DNA of 5,884 nucleotides from Verrucomicrobiales bacterium (GTDB taxonomy: Bacteria; Verrucomicrobiota; Verrucomicrobiia; Limisphaerales; UBA1100): assembly GCA_003517285.1 (NCBI GenBank), contig DPAW01000065.1, forward strand, positions 1 to 5,884, in the 5' to 3' direction. The position numbers were made by a program, and so were the translations under genes. A model generated the notes under the pieces. It was not told the DNA's origin. It saw nothing but the letters and a program-made list of their open reading frames with translations, and did no database searches. Shown one piece after another: positions 1 through 5,884 of the stretch (its first letter is position 1; every line of letters starts with the position of its first letter).

Positions 1-188
1 ATGCGACACTGGCAACTACCACAGCCACTTCCCGCATTGGTTTGGCGAGTAATTTCGCAGATGGTCTGCGCATTTCCCTCGTTAATGGCCTCATGAATGG
101 CCGACGCCTTCACCTGGAAACAATCACAAATTAGCAAATCCGCAGACTTCGACCGCTCCTGATCGGATATTTCCACGATATTTTCCAT
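1..188 (-). CDS. BFD-type [2Fe-2S]-binding protein, partial (3' end cut by window edge)
   Basis: An open frame runs leftward from ATG at 188-186 to the window edge without a stop, giving 62 residues. Cys21 and Cys23 form a CxC pair in ICDCF. Cys56 and Cys59 form a CxxC pair in GSGCGSC. The spacing CxC-x32-CxxC, with AIHEAI and the TNAGSGCGSC turn between, is the pattern of bacterioferritin-associated-ferredoxin-like domains (Fer2_BFD). In that family the four cysteines bind a [2Fe-2S] cluster; Bfd itself donates electrons for iron release from bacterioferritin. The domain starts about 20 residues in and would be nearly complete at the edge. This fits a small stand-alone protein of roughly 65-80 aa, but a longer protein with an N-terminal BFD domain cannot be excluded. 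Two extra cysteines, Cys44 and Cys61, are present. An in-frame GTG directly precedes the ATG, and no Shine-Dalgarno sequence is visible. The gene was found by reading the minus strand. The domain call is strong; partner and role are unknown. Confidence 0.8.
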   Translation of the reverse strand, partial: MENIVEISDQERSKSADLLICDCFQVKASAIHEAINEGNAQTICEITRQTNAGSGCGSCQCR

Positions 189-196
189 CACTTGAG

Positions 197-229
197 GCAC
201 CCGTAATCATCTAAAAAGATTTAGGGTGC
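197..229 (-). promoter_or_regulatory. Imperfect inverted repeat in the leader of the BFD-type gene
   Basis: The arms gcacccgtaatc (197-208) and gatttagggtgc (218-229) pair at 10 of 12 positions around a 9-base AT-rich loop. The structure ends 8 bases before the ATG of the BFD-type gene, so in that transcript it would lie where a ribosome binds. It could be a leader hairpin or a protein-binding palindrome. It does not look like a terminator for the leftward sulfatase transcript, because no T-run follows the stem in that direction. On the plus strand a five-T run lies at 236-240, but the spacing is poor and no plus-strand gene ends here. The remainder of the gap, 189-307, is AT-rich, and I see no convincing promoter in it. 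Confidence 0.35.
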
Positions 230-307
230 AAGCAATTTTTGAGAATGAGTCACATTAGCAGTTCACAATTAAAACACTGAATTTATGGTGGCAATCATGC
301 TTTTGAG

Positions 308-1786
308 TTAGCGCCGCTCGTTTTTGTGGATTTTTTTAAAGATTTCCTCGAGTCGTTTCGCGATAGCCGGTTCGGCTTCGACAAAATTTTTCTGTTCATC
401 GCCGTGTGTCTTAATGTTCGCCAGAAAGTATGGTCTCTCAAATGCCTTACCGCGCGGTTGTTGGCGACCGCCGGAGCCGTTGCCGAGAACGAGTTTCCAG
501 TCGCCGTCACGGATGGCGAACATGCCGCTAGCGGAATGATGAATCACCGGCGGACGTGAGTAAGCCTTGGCTTTGCCAAGCAGCAACGGCAGGAAACTGT
601 AGCTGTCAGCGGCCGCGCCCTTCGGGATTTTCGCCCCGGCAATCGCGGCGACGGTGGCAAAGAGATCGGTGTGCGTGATCACTTGCGCGCTCTGGCTGCC
701 GGCCTTCACCTTGCCCGGCCAGCGCGCGAAGAACGGCACGTGATGGCCGCCCTCCCAGATATCCGCCTTGGTGCCACGCCATGGGCCGTTGGCGGTGTGG
801 CTGTTGGAATGGTACTGCTGCTTGGTCGGCGTTTTCACGTGATCATCCTCGTCGTCCACGCGATACATGAACGAACCGTTGTCGCTGGTGAACATCACCA
901 ACGTGTTATCCGTCAGCTTGGTTTCATCCAACGCCTTAAGCACCTGACCGACGGTGTCGTCCACATTCATCACAAAATCGCCGTAAGGCCCAAGGCCGGT
1001 TTTGCCAACGAAACGTGGATGCGGCGTCACCGGCTTGTGCGGCCCGGTGAGCGGCATATACAGGAAGAAGGGCTGGTCGCCCTTGGCCATACGTTTAAGA
1101 AAAGCCGCCGTGCGTTCGCCGAGCACATCGAGGCCTTCTTCGAATTTCAAATCCTCCGCCCGCGGTCCCGCCCGTACAAAGCCAGGAAACTTGATGCCCG
1201 GCTGCTGCACGAGCTTGGCCGGCACAAACCGGTCGTTCTCAATCCACACATACGGCGCCATGTCGAGCGAGGCGCTCACACCAAAGTATTCGTGAAAGCC
1301 GCGCGTGATCGGACTGTCGGCGATCGGCTTGGTGAAATCCACATTGCCGTCGCCGTCCCAACGATCCTGTTTCGGTTTGCCACCCTCGCGCCGGGTCATG
1401 TTCATGCCGAGATGCCATTTACCAATCGCTGCCGTGTGGTACCCCGCCTTTTGCATCACGCCGCCCACAGTCGGCCGGTTCTTCTCAATCAACGGCGCGC
1501 TGTACCCGCCGAGCACACCGCGCTTAAGCGAAGATCGCCAGCAGTAACGGCCAGTGATCACTCCGTACCTTGTAGGCGTACACACTCCGGAAGGGCTATG
1601 CGCGTCGGTAAACGTCATGCCTTCCTTCGCCAAACGGTTCAGATGCGGCGTGGGGATTTTTGATTTTGGATTCAACGCCTGCACATCACCGTAACCCATG
1701 TCATCTGCCAGAATGAAAATGATGTTGGGCTTGGCAGCCTGCAGGGAAACAGAGAAAAACAGTATAGTTAAAAACAGATGACGCAT
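308..1786 (-). CDS. Secreted formylglycine-dependent sulfatase (arylsulfatase-type, alkaline phosphatase superfamily)
   Basis: The protein is a complete 492-aa sulfatase predicted to hydrolyse sulfate esters, most plausibly on a sulfated glycan, outside the cytoplasm. Residues 1-17 form a Sec signal peptide (MRH, hydrophobic core, cleavage near SLQA). The mature part opens with KPNIIFILADDMGYGD, where Asp28 and Asp29 are metal ligands by family homology. The signature CTPTR is at 69-73; Cys69 is the residue oxidised to formylglycine, and Arg73 is the conserved partner. GKWHLG (122-127) supplies Lys123 and His125. GPHK (248-251) supplies His250. SDNG (301-304) supplies Asp302 and Asn303. Lys340 lies in WRGTKADIWEGG. 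All expected active-site residues are therefore present. The stretch between SDNG and WRGTK is long and acidic (DDEDD, 311-315). The start is ATG at 1786-1784, giving a clean signal peptide; no Shine-Dalgarno sequence precedes it. The gene diverges from the DUF1549/DUF1553-DUF1501 pair. No maturase gene (FGE or anSME) is in the window. Substrate and subfamily cannot be assigned from sequence alone. Confidence 0.95.
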   Translation of the reverse strand: MRHLFLTILFFSVSLQAAKPNIIFILADDMGYGDVQALNPKSKIPTPHLNRLAKEGMTFTDAHSPSGVCTPTRYGVITGRYCWRSSLKRGVLGGYSAPLIEKNRPTVGGVMQKAGYHTAAIGKWHLGMNMTRREGGKPKQDRWDGDGNVDFTKPIADSPITRGFHEYFGVSASLDMAPYVWIENDRFVPAKLVQQPGIKFPGFVRAGPRAEDLKFEEGLDVLGERTAAFLKRMAKGDQPFFLYMPLTGPHKPVTPHPRFVGKTGLGPYGDFVMNVDDTVGQVLKALDETKLTDNTLVMFTSDNGSFMYRVDDEDDHVKTPTKQQYHSNSHTANGPWRGTKADIWEGGHHVPFFARWPGKVKAGSQSAQVITHTDLFATVAAIAGAKIPKGAAADSYSFLPLLLGKAKAYSRPPVIHHSASGMFAIRDGDWKLVLGNGSGGRQQPRGKAFERPYFLANIKTHGDEQKNFVEAEPAIAKRLEEIFKKIHKNERR

Positions 1787-1881
1787 GAGGAGATAGGATA
1801 GGATCAGTGCTCAATTATCAAGGCTCAATGAATGTTGGAACCGACTTGCCCGCGTGGCCGAGCCGCTGCATCCTTTCCCGA
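1787..1881. promoter_or_regulatory. Divergent intergenic region, probable shared control region
   Basis: This 95-bp stretch separates the leftward sulfatase from the rightward DUF1549/DUF1553 gene when the latter starts at GTG 1882. Promoters for both directions should lie here or just inside the coding ends. The only candidate I could write down is leftward: TTGATA at 1821-1816 and TATCCT at 1800-1795 on the minus strand. Its 15-bp spacer is short, and it would give a nearly leaderless sulfatase mRNA. No convincing rightward promoter was seen. The purine-rich run at 1787-1803 (gaggagataggatagga) is Shine-Dalgarno-like for the alternative GTG at 1807. Confidence 0.35.
1809..1829. repeat. Three consecutive 7-bp units in the divergent region
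   Basis: GCTCAAT occurs at 1809-1815 and again at 1823-1829, exactly 14 bp apart. The heptamer between them, TATCAAG, keeps the TCAA core, so on the minus strand TTGA recurs three times with a 7-bp period. Direct heptamers of this kind can be operator half-sites. The stretch is short enough that chance cannot be excluded, and no regulator gene is present to match it. Confidence 0.3.
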
Positions 1882-4488
1882 GTGAAAGTTTTCACCGCAT
1901 CACTGTTGCTGGCAATCAGCCTATGGGCGGAGCCGCCGCACTGGGCGCTAAAACCCATCGAGCCGCCGCTGGTTCCGACGGCGAATGTGCGACACCCAAT
2001 CGATGCCTTTATCCTGATGAAACGGCAGGAGGCCAAACTCACGCCTTCGCCCGAGGCCGAACGGCGCACATTGATTCGGCGATTGCATTTTGACCTGCAC
2101 GGATTACCGCCCAAGCCTGAGGTCGTGGAGGCATTTGTTCGTGATCCCGATCCCAAGGCATACGAAAAGCTCGTCGATCGCCTACTCGCCTCGCCGCATT
2201 TCGGCGAACGCTTTGCCCGGCATTGGCTGGACATCGCCCACTATGCGGATACGCACGGCTTTGAGCGCGACAAGCTCCGACCTGATGCGTGGCCCTACCG
2301 CGACTACGTCATTCGTGCCTTCAATGCCGACAAACCATACGACCGTTTTCTGCAGGAGCAAATCGCCGGCGATGTGTTGTGGCCGGATGATCCCGATGCG
2401 GTGATCGCCACGGGCTTCCTCGCTGCCGGTCCATGGGATTTCGTCGGCCAAGTGGAAACCAAGAGCCCCATCCTGCGTCGCAGCGCCCGGGCGCTTGATC
2501 TGGATGACATGATGACACAGGTGATGACTGCCACCACCGCGATGACTGTCAACTGTGCCCGCTGCCATGATCACAAGCTCGATAAAATTCCGCAGGAGGA
2601 TTACTACCGCCTCACCGCTGTGTTTGCCGGCTTGAAGCGCGGCTCTCGCAATGTCAGCGACGACGCACTCGCCCAGCACAACGCTCGGAAAAAGGCGATT
2701 GAGGACAAGCTGAGTCAGGCGCAATTCGCCATTGGCGAACTGGAAGGCCGCGGCATTGATCTGGCTGACGTGGTCGGCGGTGGGAACGGTTTTGGCACCG
2801 GTCGCAAAGGGATCGGGCTGGACGCACGTACCGCTAAGGTGCAGGAGCGCAAATTCGGCAACCTCGGCAATGTGAAGCCAGGTAACTACGCAAAGAGCAC
2901 GTACGATTTTGTGGACGGAGTGTTTGTACCAGCCCAAGGCGAAACCCCCATCAGCTCCACCGGCCTCAAGGCCACCAGCCTGCCGGCCAATGGCGGCATG
3001 GCGTGGGACATGATCCGCAACGGACCGGTTGCCAGCCAGCACTCCACCCAATGGGGCGGCGTGGATTATAACAAGGCCGACCACAGCTTGCTCGGCCTGC
3101 ACGCCAATGCTGGCATCACCTTTGACCTCGCCGCCATTCGCAAGGCCACCGGCATCAGCGGGCTGCGCTTCAGTACCGTGGTTGGCTATGGCGGGATCAC
3201 CGTGCAGCCCAGTGCGGAGTTTCGTGTATTGGTCGATGGCAAACTCACCGCTCACCAACGCATCGGCCGCAAGGAAGCCGTAACCGTAGAATTCAATCTC
3301 CCCGACGACGCACGCTTTCTTACTCTCATTTCGACCGATGGCGGCAATGGCTACAGTCATGACCAAATCAGCTTTGGCAATCCGCGACTGGCCCCGATCA
3401 AGCCCAAGCAGTTGACTGCCGCTGACCAAAAAAAACTGGAACAGCTTCGCCGTCAAAAGGCACGTCTGGAAACGGAACTCGCCAACCTTGGTGAACCACC
3501 GAAATTCTACGGCGTCATCGCGGAGCAACCTCCAGTGGTAAAAGTGCTGCACCGCGGCAACCCCGAATCTCCCCGTGACCCCGCCACGCCCGGAACATTG
3601 CGCTGGGTAAAGGGACTGAAGGCCGATTTTGGCGATCACAACATGCCCGAGGGCCAACGCCGGGCTGCGCTCGCCAAGTGGATCACGCATCCGGACAACC
3701 CACTGACCCGCCGCGTGATTGTCAATCGACTATGGCAATGGCATTTCGGTCGAGGCATTGTGGATACCCCCAGCGACTTTGGGCGCGGTGGCCAAAAACC
3801 CACGCATCCCGAGCTGCTCGATTGGCTTGCTGAGGAACTGCGGCTTCGCAAGGGATCGCTCAAGGCCATCACCCGCCTTATCGTCACCAGCGCCACCTAC
3901 CGACAGGTGTCCCATACCTTTCACGGCAAGGCCACTGATGCCGACAACCGTTTTCTTTGGCGACAAAACCCGCGTCGTCTGCAAGCCGAAGCGATGCGAG
4001 ATGCCGTACTAGCCACTAGCGGCAAGCTCAACCACAAGGGCGGCGGCCCGGGCTATCGAGATTTCAAATATACCCAAGCCTACGCACCCATTTACCAGTA
4101 CATCACGCCAGATACCCCCGACCTGTGGCGTCGCAGCATTTATCGATTTGTCGTCCGCACCACGCCGCATGAATTTCTCACCACGCTTGATTGTCCGGAT
4201 CCCGCCAACCTCACGCCCAAACGCCTCACCACCACCACGCCATTGCAGGCCCTCACGCTCAGCAACAACCCCTTCATGCTCAAACAGGCTGGCTACTTTG
4301 CCGCGCGCCTGAAACAGGATGCCGGTGCCAATCCCGCCGACCAAATTGACCGCGCCTTCCGACTGGCATTCGGCCGCCCGCCGACTCCGCCCGAAGCCCA
4401 AGCCGCGCTCCAAACCGTCCAAACCAAAGGCCTCTTCGCCCTTTGCCACGCGTTGCTCAACGCCAATGAATTTGCCTATGTCGACTAG
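1882..4488 (+). CDS. Exported DUF1549 (PSCyt2, CXXCH) - NPCBM-like - DUF1553 (PSD1) protein
   Basis: Started at GTG 1882, this is an 868-aa exported protein. Residues 1-16 form a Sec signal peptide ([16 protein letters not shown], then EPPHWA). DUF1549 spans about 38-250, with [31 protein letters not shown] and [10 protein letters not shown]. In the last, Cys225, Cys228 and His229 form a CXXCH motif, indicating one c-type haem. A predicted coiled coil (about 262-290) leads into an inserted block. Its part at about 400-505 ([15 protein letters not shown], then [18 protein letters not shown]) resembles NPCBM carbohydrate-binding domains. A second coiled coil (about 511-536) precedes DUF1553 (about 586-845), with [26 protein letters not shown] and [13 protein letters not shown]. 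The C-terminus ends in the typical NEFAYVD. The N-terminal PSCyt1 cytochrome domain common in this family is absent. Upstream in-frame starts at GTG 1807 and ATG 1828 add 25 or 18 residues that do not look like coding sequence, so I prefer 1882 although it lacks a Shine-Dalgarno sequence. The biochemical function is not established for the family; a role in extracellular polysaccharide breakdown is inference from context. Confidence 0.9.
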   Translation: MKVFTASLLLAISLWAEPPHWALKPIEPPLVPTANVRHPIDAFILMKRQEAKLTPSPEAERRTLIRRLHFDLHGLPPKPEVVEAFVRDPDPKAYEKLVDRLLASPHFGERFARHWLDIAHYADTHGFERDKLRPDAWPYRDYVIRAFNADKPYDRFLQEQIAGDVLWPDDPDAVIATGFLAAGPWDFVGQVETKSPILRRSARALDLDDMMTQVMTATTAMTVNCARCHDHKLDKIPQEDYYRLTAVFAGLKRGSRNVSDDALAQHNARKKAIEDKLSQAQFAIGELEGRGIDLADVVGGGNGFGTGRKGIGLDARTAKVQERKFGNLGNVKPGNYAKSTYDFVDGVFVPAQGETPISSTGLKATSLPANGGMAWDMIRNGPVASQHSTQWGGVDYNKADHSLLGLHANAGITFDLAAIRKATGISGLRFSTVVGYGGITVQPSAEFRVLVDGKLTAHQRIGRKEAVTVEFNLPDDARFLTLISTDGGNGYSHDQISFGNPRLAPIKPKQLTAADQKKLEQLRRQKARLETELANLGEPPKFYGVIAEQPPVVKVLHRGNPESPRDPATPGTLRWVKGLKADFGDHNMPEGQRRAALAKWITHPDNPLTRRVIVNRLWQWHFGRGIVDTPSDFGRGGQKPTHPELLDWLAEELRLRKGSLKAITRLIVTSATYRQVSHTFHGKATDADNRFLWRQNPRRLQAEAMRDAVLATSGKLNHKGGGPGYRDFKYTQAYAPIYQYITPDTPDLWRRSIYRFVVRTTPHEFLTTLDCPDPANLTPKRLTTTTPLQALTLSNNPFMLKQAGYFAARLKQDAGANPADQIDRAFRLAFGRPPTPPEAQAALQTVQTKGLFALCHALLNANEFAYVD
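4466..4488 (+). promoter_or_regulatory. Start/stop overlap implying translational coupling
   Basis: The DUF1501 start ATG (4478-4480) lies 11 bp inside the end of the DUF1549/DUF1553 gene, whose TAG stop is at 4486-4488. No Shine-Dalgarno-like sequence precedes this ATG (upstream bases are aatgaatttgcct), so translation probably depends on ribosomes finishing the upstream gene. A second in-frame ATG at 4466-4468 would add only MNLP to the N-terminus. The later start places the twin-arginine motif at residues 6-7 and is preferred. Confidence 0.6.
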
Positions 4489-5875
4489 CTCTCGCAGAGA
4501 ATTCCTCCGCACCGCCGGTGGCGGCTTTGGCCTGATGGCACTGGGCGATTTGCTGGCGCGCGAACCGCAACCAGCCGGGCATCACCCGGCCAAGGCCAAG
4601 GCAGTCATTCAGATTTTTTGCCCGGGCGGCATGAGCCAAGTGGATACCTGGGATCATAAGCCCGAGCTGGCCAAGCGCAACGGCACGCCATTTGATCCCG
4701 GCGGCAAATTACAATTCTTCGCCTCCAAACCCGGCAACTGTCAGGGCAGCCATTGGACGTTTCAAAAGCACGGCGCCTGCGGGCGACCGATGAGCGCGCT
4801 CTTCCCACGGCTGGCCAGCTGCGTGGACGACATGGCCTTTGTGCATTCGATGCGCAGCAAATCCGCGCTGCACGGCCCGGCGATGTTCATGATGAACAGC
4901 GGTTTCATTTTACCTGGCTTTCCCTCGATGGGCGCGTGGGTGACGTACGGTCTCGGCAGCGAGGCGGACAATCTGCCCGGCTACGTGGTACTACCCGATC
5001 CGCGCGGCCTTCCCCCTGGCGGCGTCCTCAACTGGGGCGCCGGTTTTCTGCCTGCCAAGCAACAGGGCACACCAATGCAAACGGCTGCGGACAAGCCGCC
5101 TCTGGCCGATTTGTTTGCCCCGGATGAATTCAAGGGCAACCCGCGCGATGCCAACCTTCTTTCGCTACTCAACCGTCAGCATGCCGTCGGGCGCCCAGGC
5201 AATTCTGAGCTCGAGGCTCGCATCAAGGCATATGAGATGGCTGCCAAGCTGCAACTCAGCGCGCCGGAGGCCACTGCGATCACCGGCGAAAGTAAGGCCA
5301 CGCAAAAGCTTTATCAATTGGCAGACGAAGACATCGGCCCCTTCGGCCGCCAATGCCTGCTGGCACGCCGACTAGTGGAACGCGGTGTGCGGTTCGTGCA
5401 AATTTTTTGTGGAGCGGAAAACACCACGGCCCGCAAGATCCGCCCCAACTGGGACAGTCACGAAGATCTCCCACGCGATCACGGCTACTGGGGCCGCGTG
5501 CTCGATGGCGGCGCGGCAGCGTTGCTCAAAGATCTCAAGGCGCGTGGGCTACTTGATGAAACGCTCGTGATCTGCAACACCGAATTCGGTCGCCAACCCG
5601 CCGCTCAAGGCAGTAAAGGCCAAGGCCGCGACCACAATGCCGGCGCCTTCACCGCGTGGCTGGCCGGCGGCGGCATTCGGGGCGGTACCAGCTATGGCGC
5701 CACGGATGAACTGGGCTGGAAGGCAGCGGTGAACCCCACCTACTCCTACGATTTTCACGCCACTGCATTACACCTGCTCGGCATTGATCATGAACGGTTG
5801 AGCTTCTACCACAACGGCATCCAACGCCGACTGACCGATGTACACGGGCACGTGATCAAGGAATTGATCATTTAG
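4478..5875 (+). CDS. Tat-exported DUF1501 family protein (alkaline phosphatase-like fold)
   Basis: This 465-aa protein begins with a twin-arginine signal: [14 protein letters not shown] (residues 4-17), then a hydrophobic stretch to about residue 27. It should therefore be exported folded by the Tat system. DUF1501 fills the rest. Family blocks, in order, are IQIFCPGGMSQVDTWDHKP (44-62), GPAMFMMNSG (133-142), WVTYGLGSEADNLPGYVVL (154-172), NWGAGFLPAKQQG (185-197), NWDSH (324-328), RGLLDETLVICNTEFGRQP (356-374), GRDHNAGAFTAWLAGGGIRGG (383-403, with gaps tolerated), YGATDELGWKA (406-416), YDFHATALHLLGIDHERL (424-441) and RLTDVHGHVIKEL (451-463). The length is normal and there is no frameshift. 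The conserved Asp and His residues (for example Asp56, Asp326, His328, Asp385, His386, Asp425 and His427) could bind metal as in alkaline phosphatase relatives. No reaction is established for the family. The upstream partner gene has an 11-bp overlap with it, a recurrent DUF1553-DUF1501 arrangement in Planctomycetota and Verrucomicrobiota. The frame is open upstream to 4319, but that part overlaps the upstream gene and would bury the Tat signal. Confidence 0.93.
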   Translation: MSTSSRREFLRTAGGGFGLMALGDLLAREPQPAGHHPAKAKAVIQIFCPGGMSQVDTWDHKPELAKRNGTPFDPGGKLQFFASKPGNCQGSHWTFQKHGACGRPMSALFPRLASCVDDMAFVHSMRSKSALHGPAMFMMNSGFILPGFPSMGAWVTYGLGSEADNLPGYVVLPDPRGLPPGGVLNWGAGFLPAKQQGTPMQTAADKPPLADLFAPDEFKGNPRDANLLSLLNRQHAVGRPGNSELEARIKAYEMAAKLQLSAPEATAITGESKATQKLYQLADEDIGPFGRQCLLARRLVERGVRFVQIFCGAENTTARKIRPNWDSHEDLPRDHGYWGRVLDGGAAALLKDLKARGLLDETLVICNTEFGRQPAAQGSKGQGRDHNAGAFTAWLAGGGIRGGTSYGATDELGWKAAVNPTYSYDFHATALHLLGIDHERLSFYHNGIQRRLTDVHGHVIKELII

Positions 5876-5884
5876 AACCAAAAA

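Noticed and set aside
197..240. Rho-independent terminator on the plus strand (hairpin followed by five Ts)
   Set aside because: The T-run starts 7 bases after the stem, the stem has two mismatches, and no plus-strand gene ends here.
189..307. Promoter for the BFD-type gene (for example a TTGCCA and TAATTG pair on the minus strand)
   Set aside because: The -10 match is too poor to separate from chance in an AT-rich stretch.
671..1663. A 330-codon open frame on the plus strand, antisense to the sulfatase
   Set aside because: The translation is rich in Arg, His and Ala with no family motif. The opposite strand holds a complete sulfatase with all catalytic residues, so this is a shadow frame.
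2182..3690. A 502-codon open frame on the minus strand, antisense to the DUF1549/DUF1553 gene
   Set aside because: It lies wholly opposite a gene with strong domain matches. Its translation has no recognisable domain, and such frames arise readily in GC-rich coding DNA.
4319..4477. Upstream extension of the DUF1501 frame (53 extra residues)
   Set aside because: It overlaps the DUF1553 coding end. Its Pro/Lys/Ser-rich translation looks non-coding, and it would place the twin-arginine signal internally.
4009..4512. A 167-codon minus-strand open frame across the gene junction
   Set aside because: It is antisense to the well-supported DUF1553 C-terminus and the DUF1501 start, with no domain match.

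Overview
The window most likely comes from a bacterium of the Planctomycetota-Verrucomicrobiota group (PVC superphylum), probably a Verrucomicrobiota or Lentisphaerota-like heterotroph. The basis is gene content: a formylglycine-type sulfatase sits beside a DUF1549/DUF1553 protein (PSCyt2-PSD1 type) and a Tat-exported DUF1501 protein. These families are strongly expanded and often adjacent in that group. The genes look GC-rich by eye, no recognisable Shine-Dalgarno sequence precedes most starts, and one start is probably GTG. The exact taxon cannot be read from the sequence.

Layout from left to right. Positions 1-188 (minus strand) hold the 5' part of a small BFD-type [2Fe-2S] protein cut by the window edge. 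Positions 189-307 are an AT-rich gap with one imperfect hairpin in front of that gene. Positions 308-1786 (minus) encode a complete secreted sulfatase of 492 aa. Positions 1787-1881 are a short divergent intergenic region containing a 7-bp repeat. Positions 1882-4488 (plus) encode an 868-aa exported protein with a DUF1549 domain carrying a CXXCH haem motif, an NPCBM-like carbohydrate-binding block and a DUF1553 domain. Positions 4478-5875 (plus) encode a 465-aa DUF1501 protein with a twin-arginine signal; it overlaps the previous gene by 11 bp. The window ends 9 bases after its stop codon.

Reading of the whole: the DUF1549-NPCBM-DUF1553 and DUF1501 genes form a translationally coupled pair. 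The sulfatase is transcribed divergently from the same control region. All three products carry export signals (Sec for the sulfatase and the haem protein, Tat for DUF1501). Together with the sugar-binding-like insertion, this suggests a periplasmic or cell-surface module acting on sulfated polysaccharides. The sulfatase chemistry is well established for its family. The biochemical role of DUF1549, DUF1553 and DUF1501 is, to my knowledge, not established, so the joint function is inference. The BFD-type gene is in the same orientation as the sulfatase but separated by a 119-bp gap and is probably unrelated to the module. No RNA genes, CRISPR arrays or insertion sequences were recognised.
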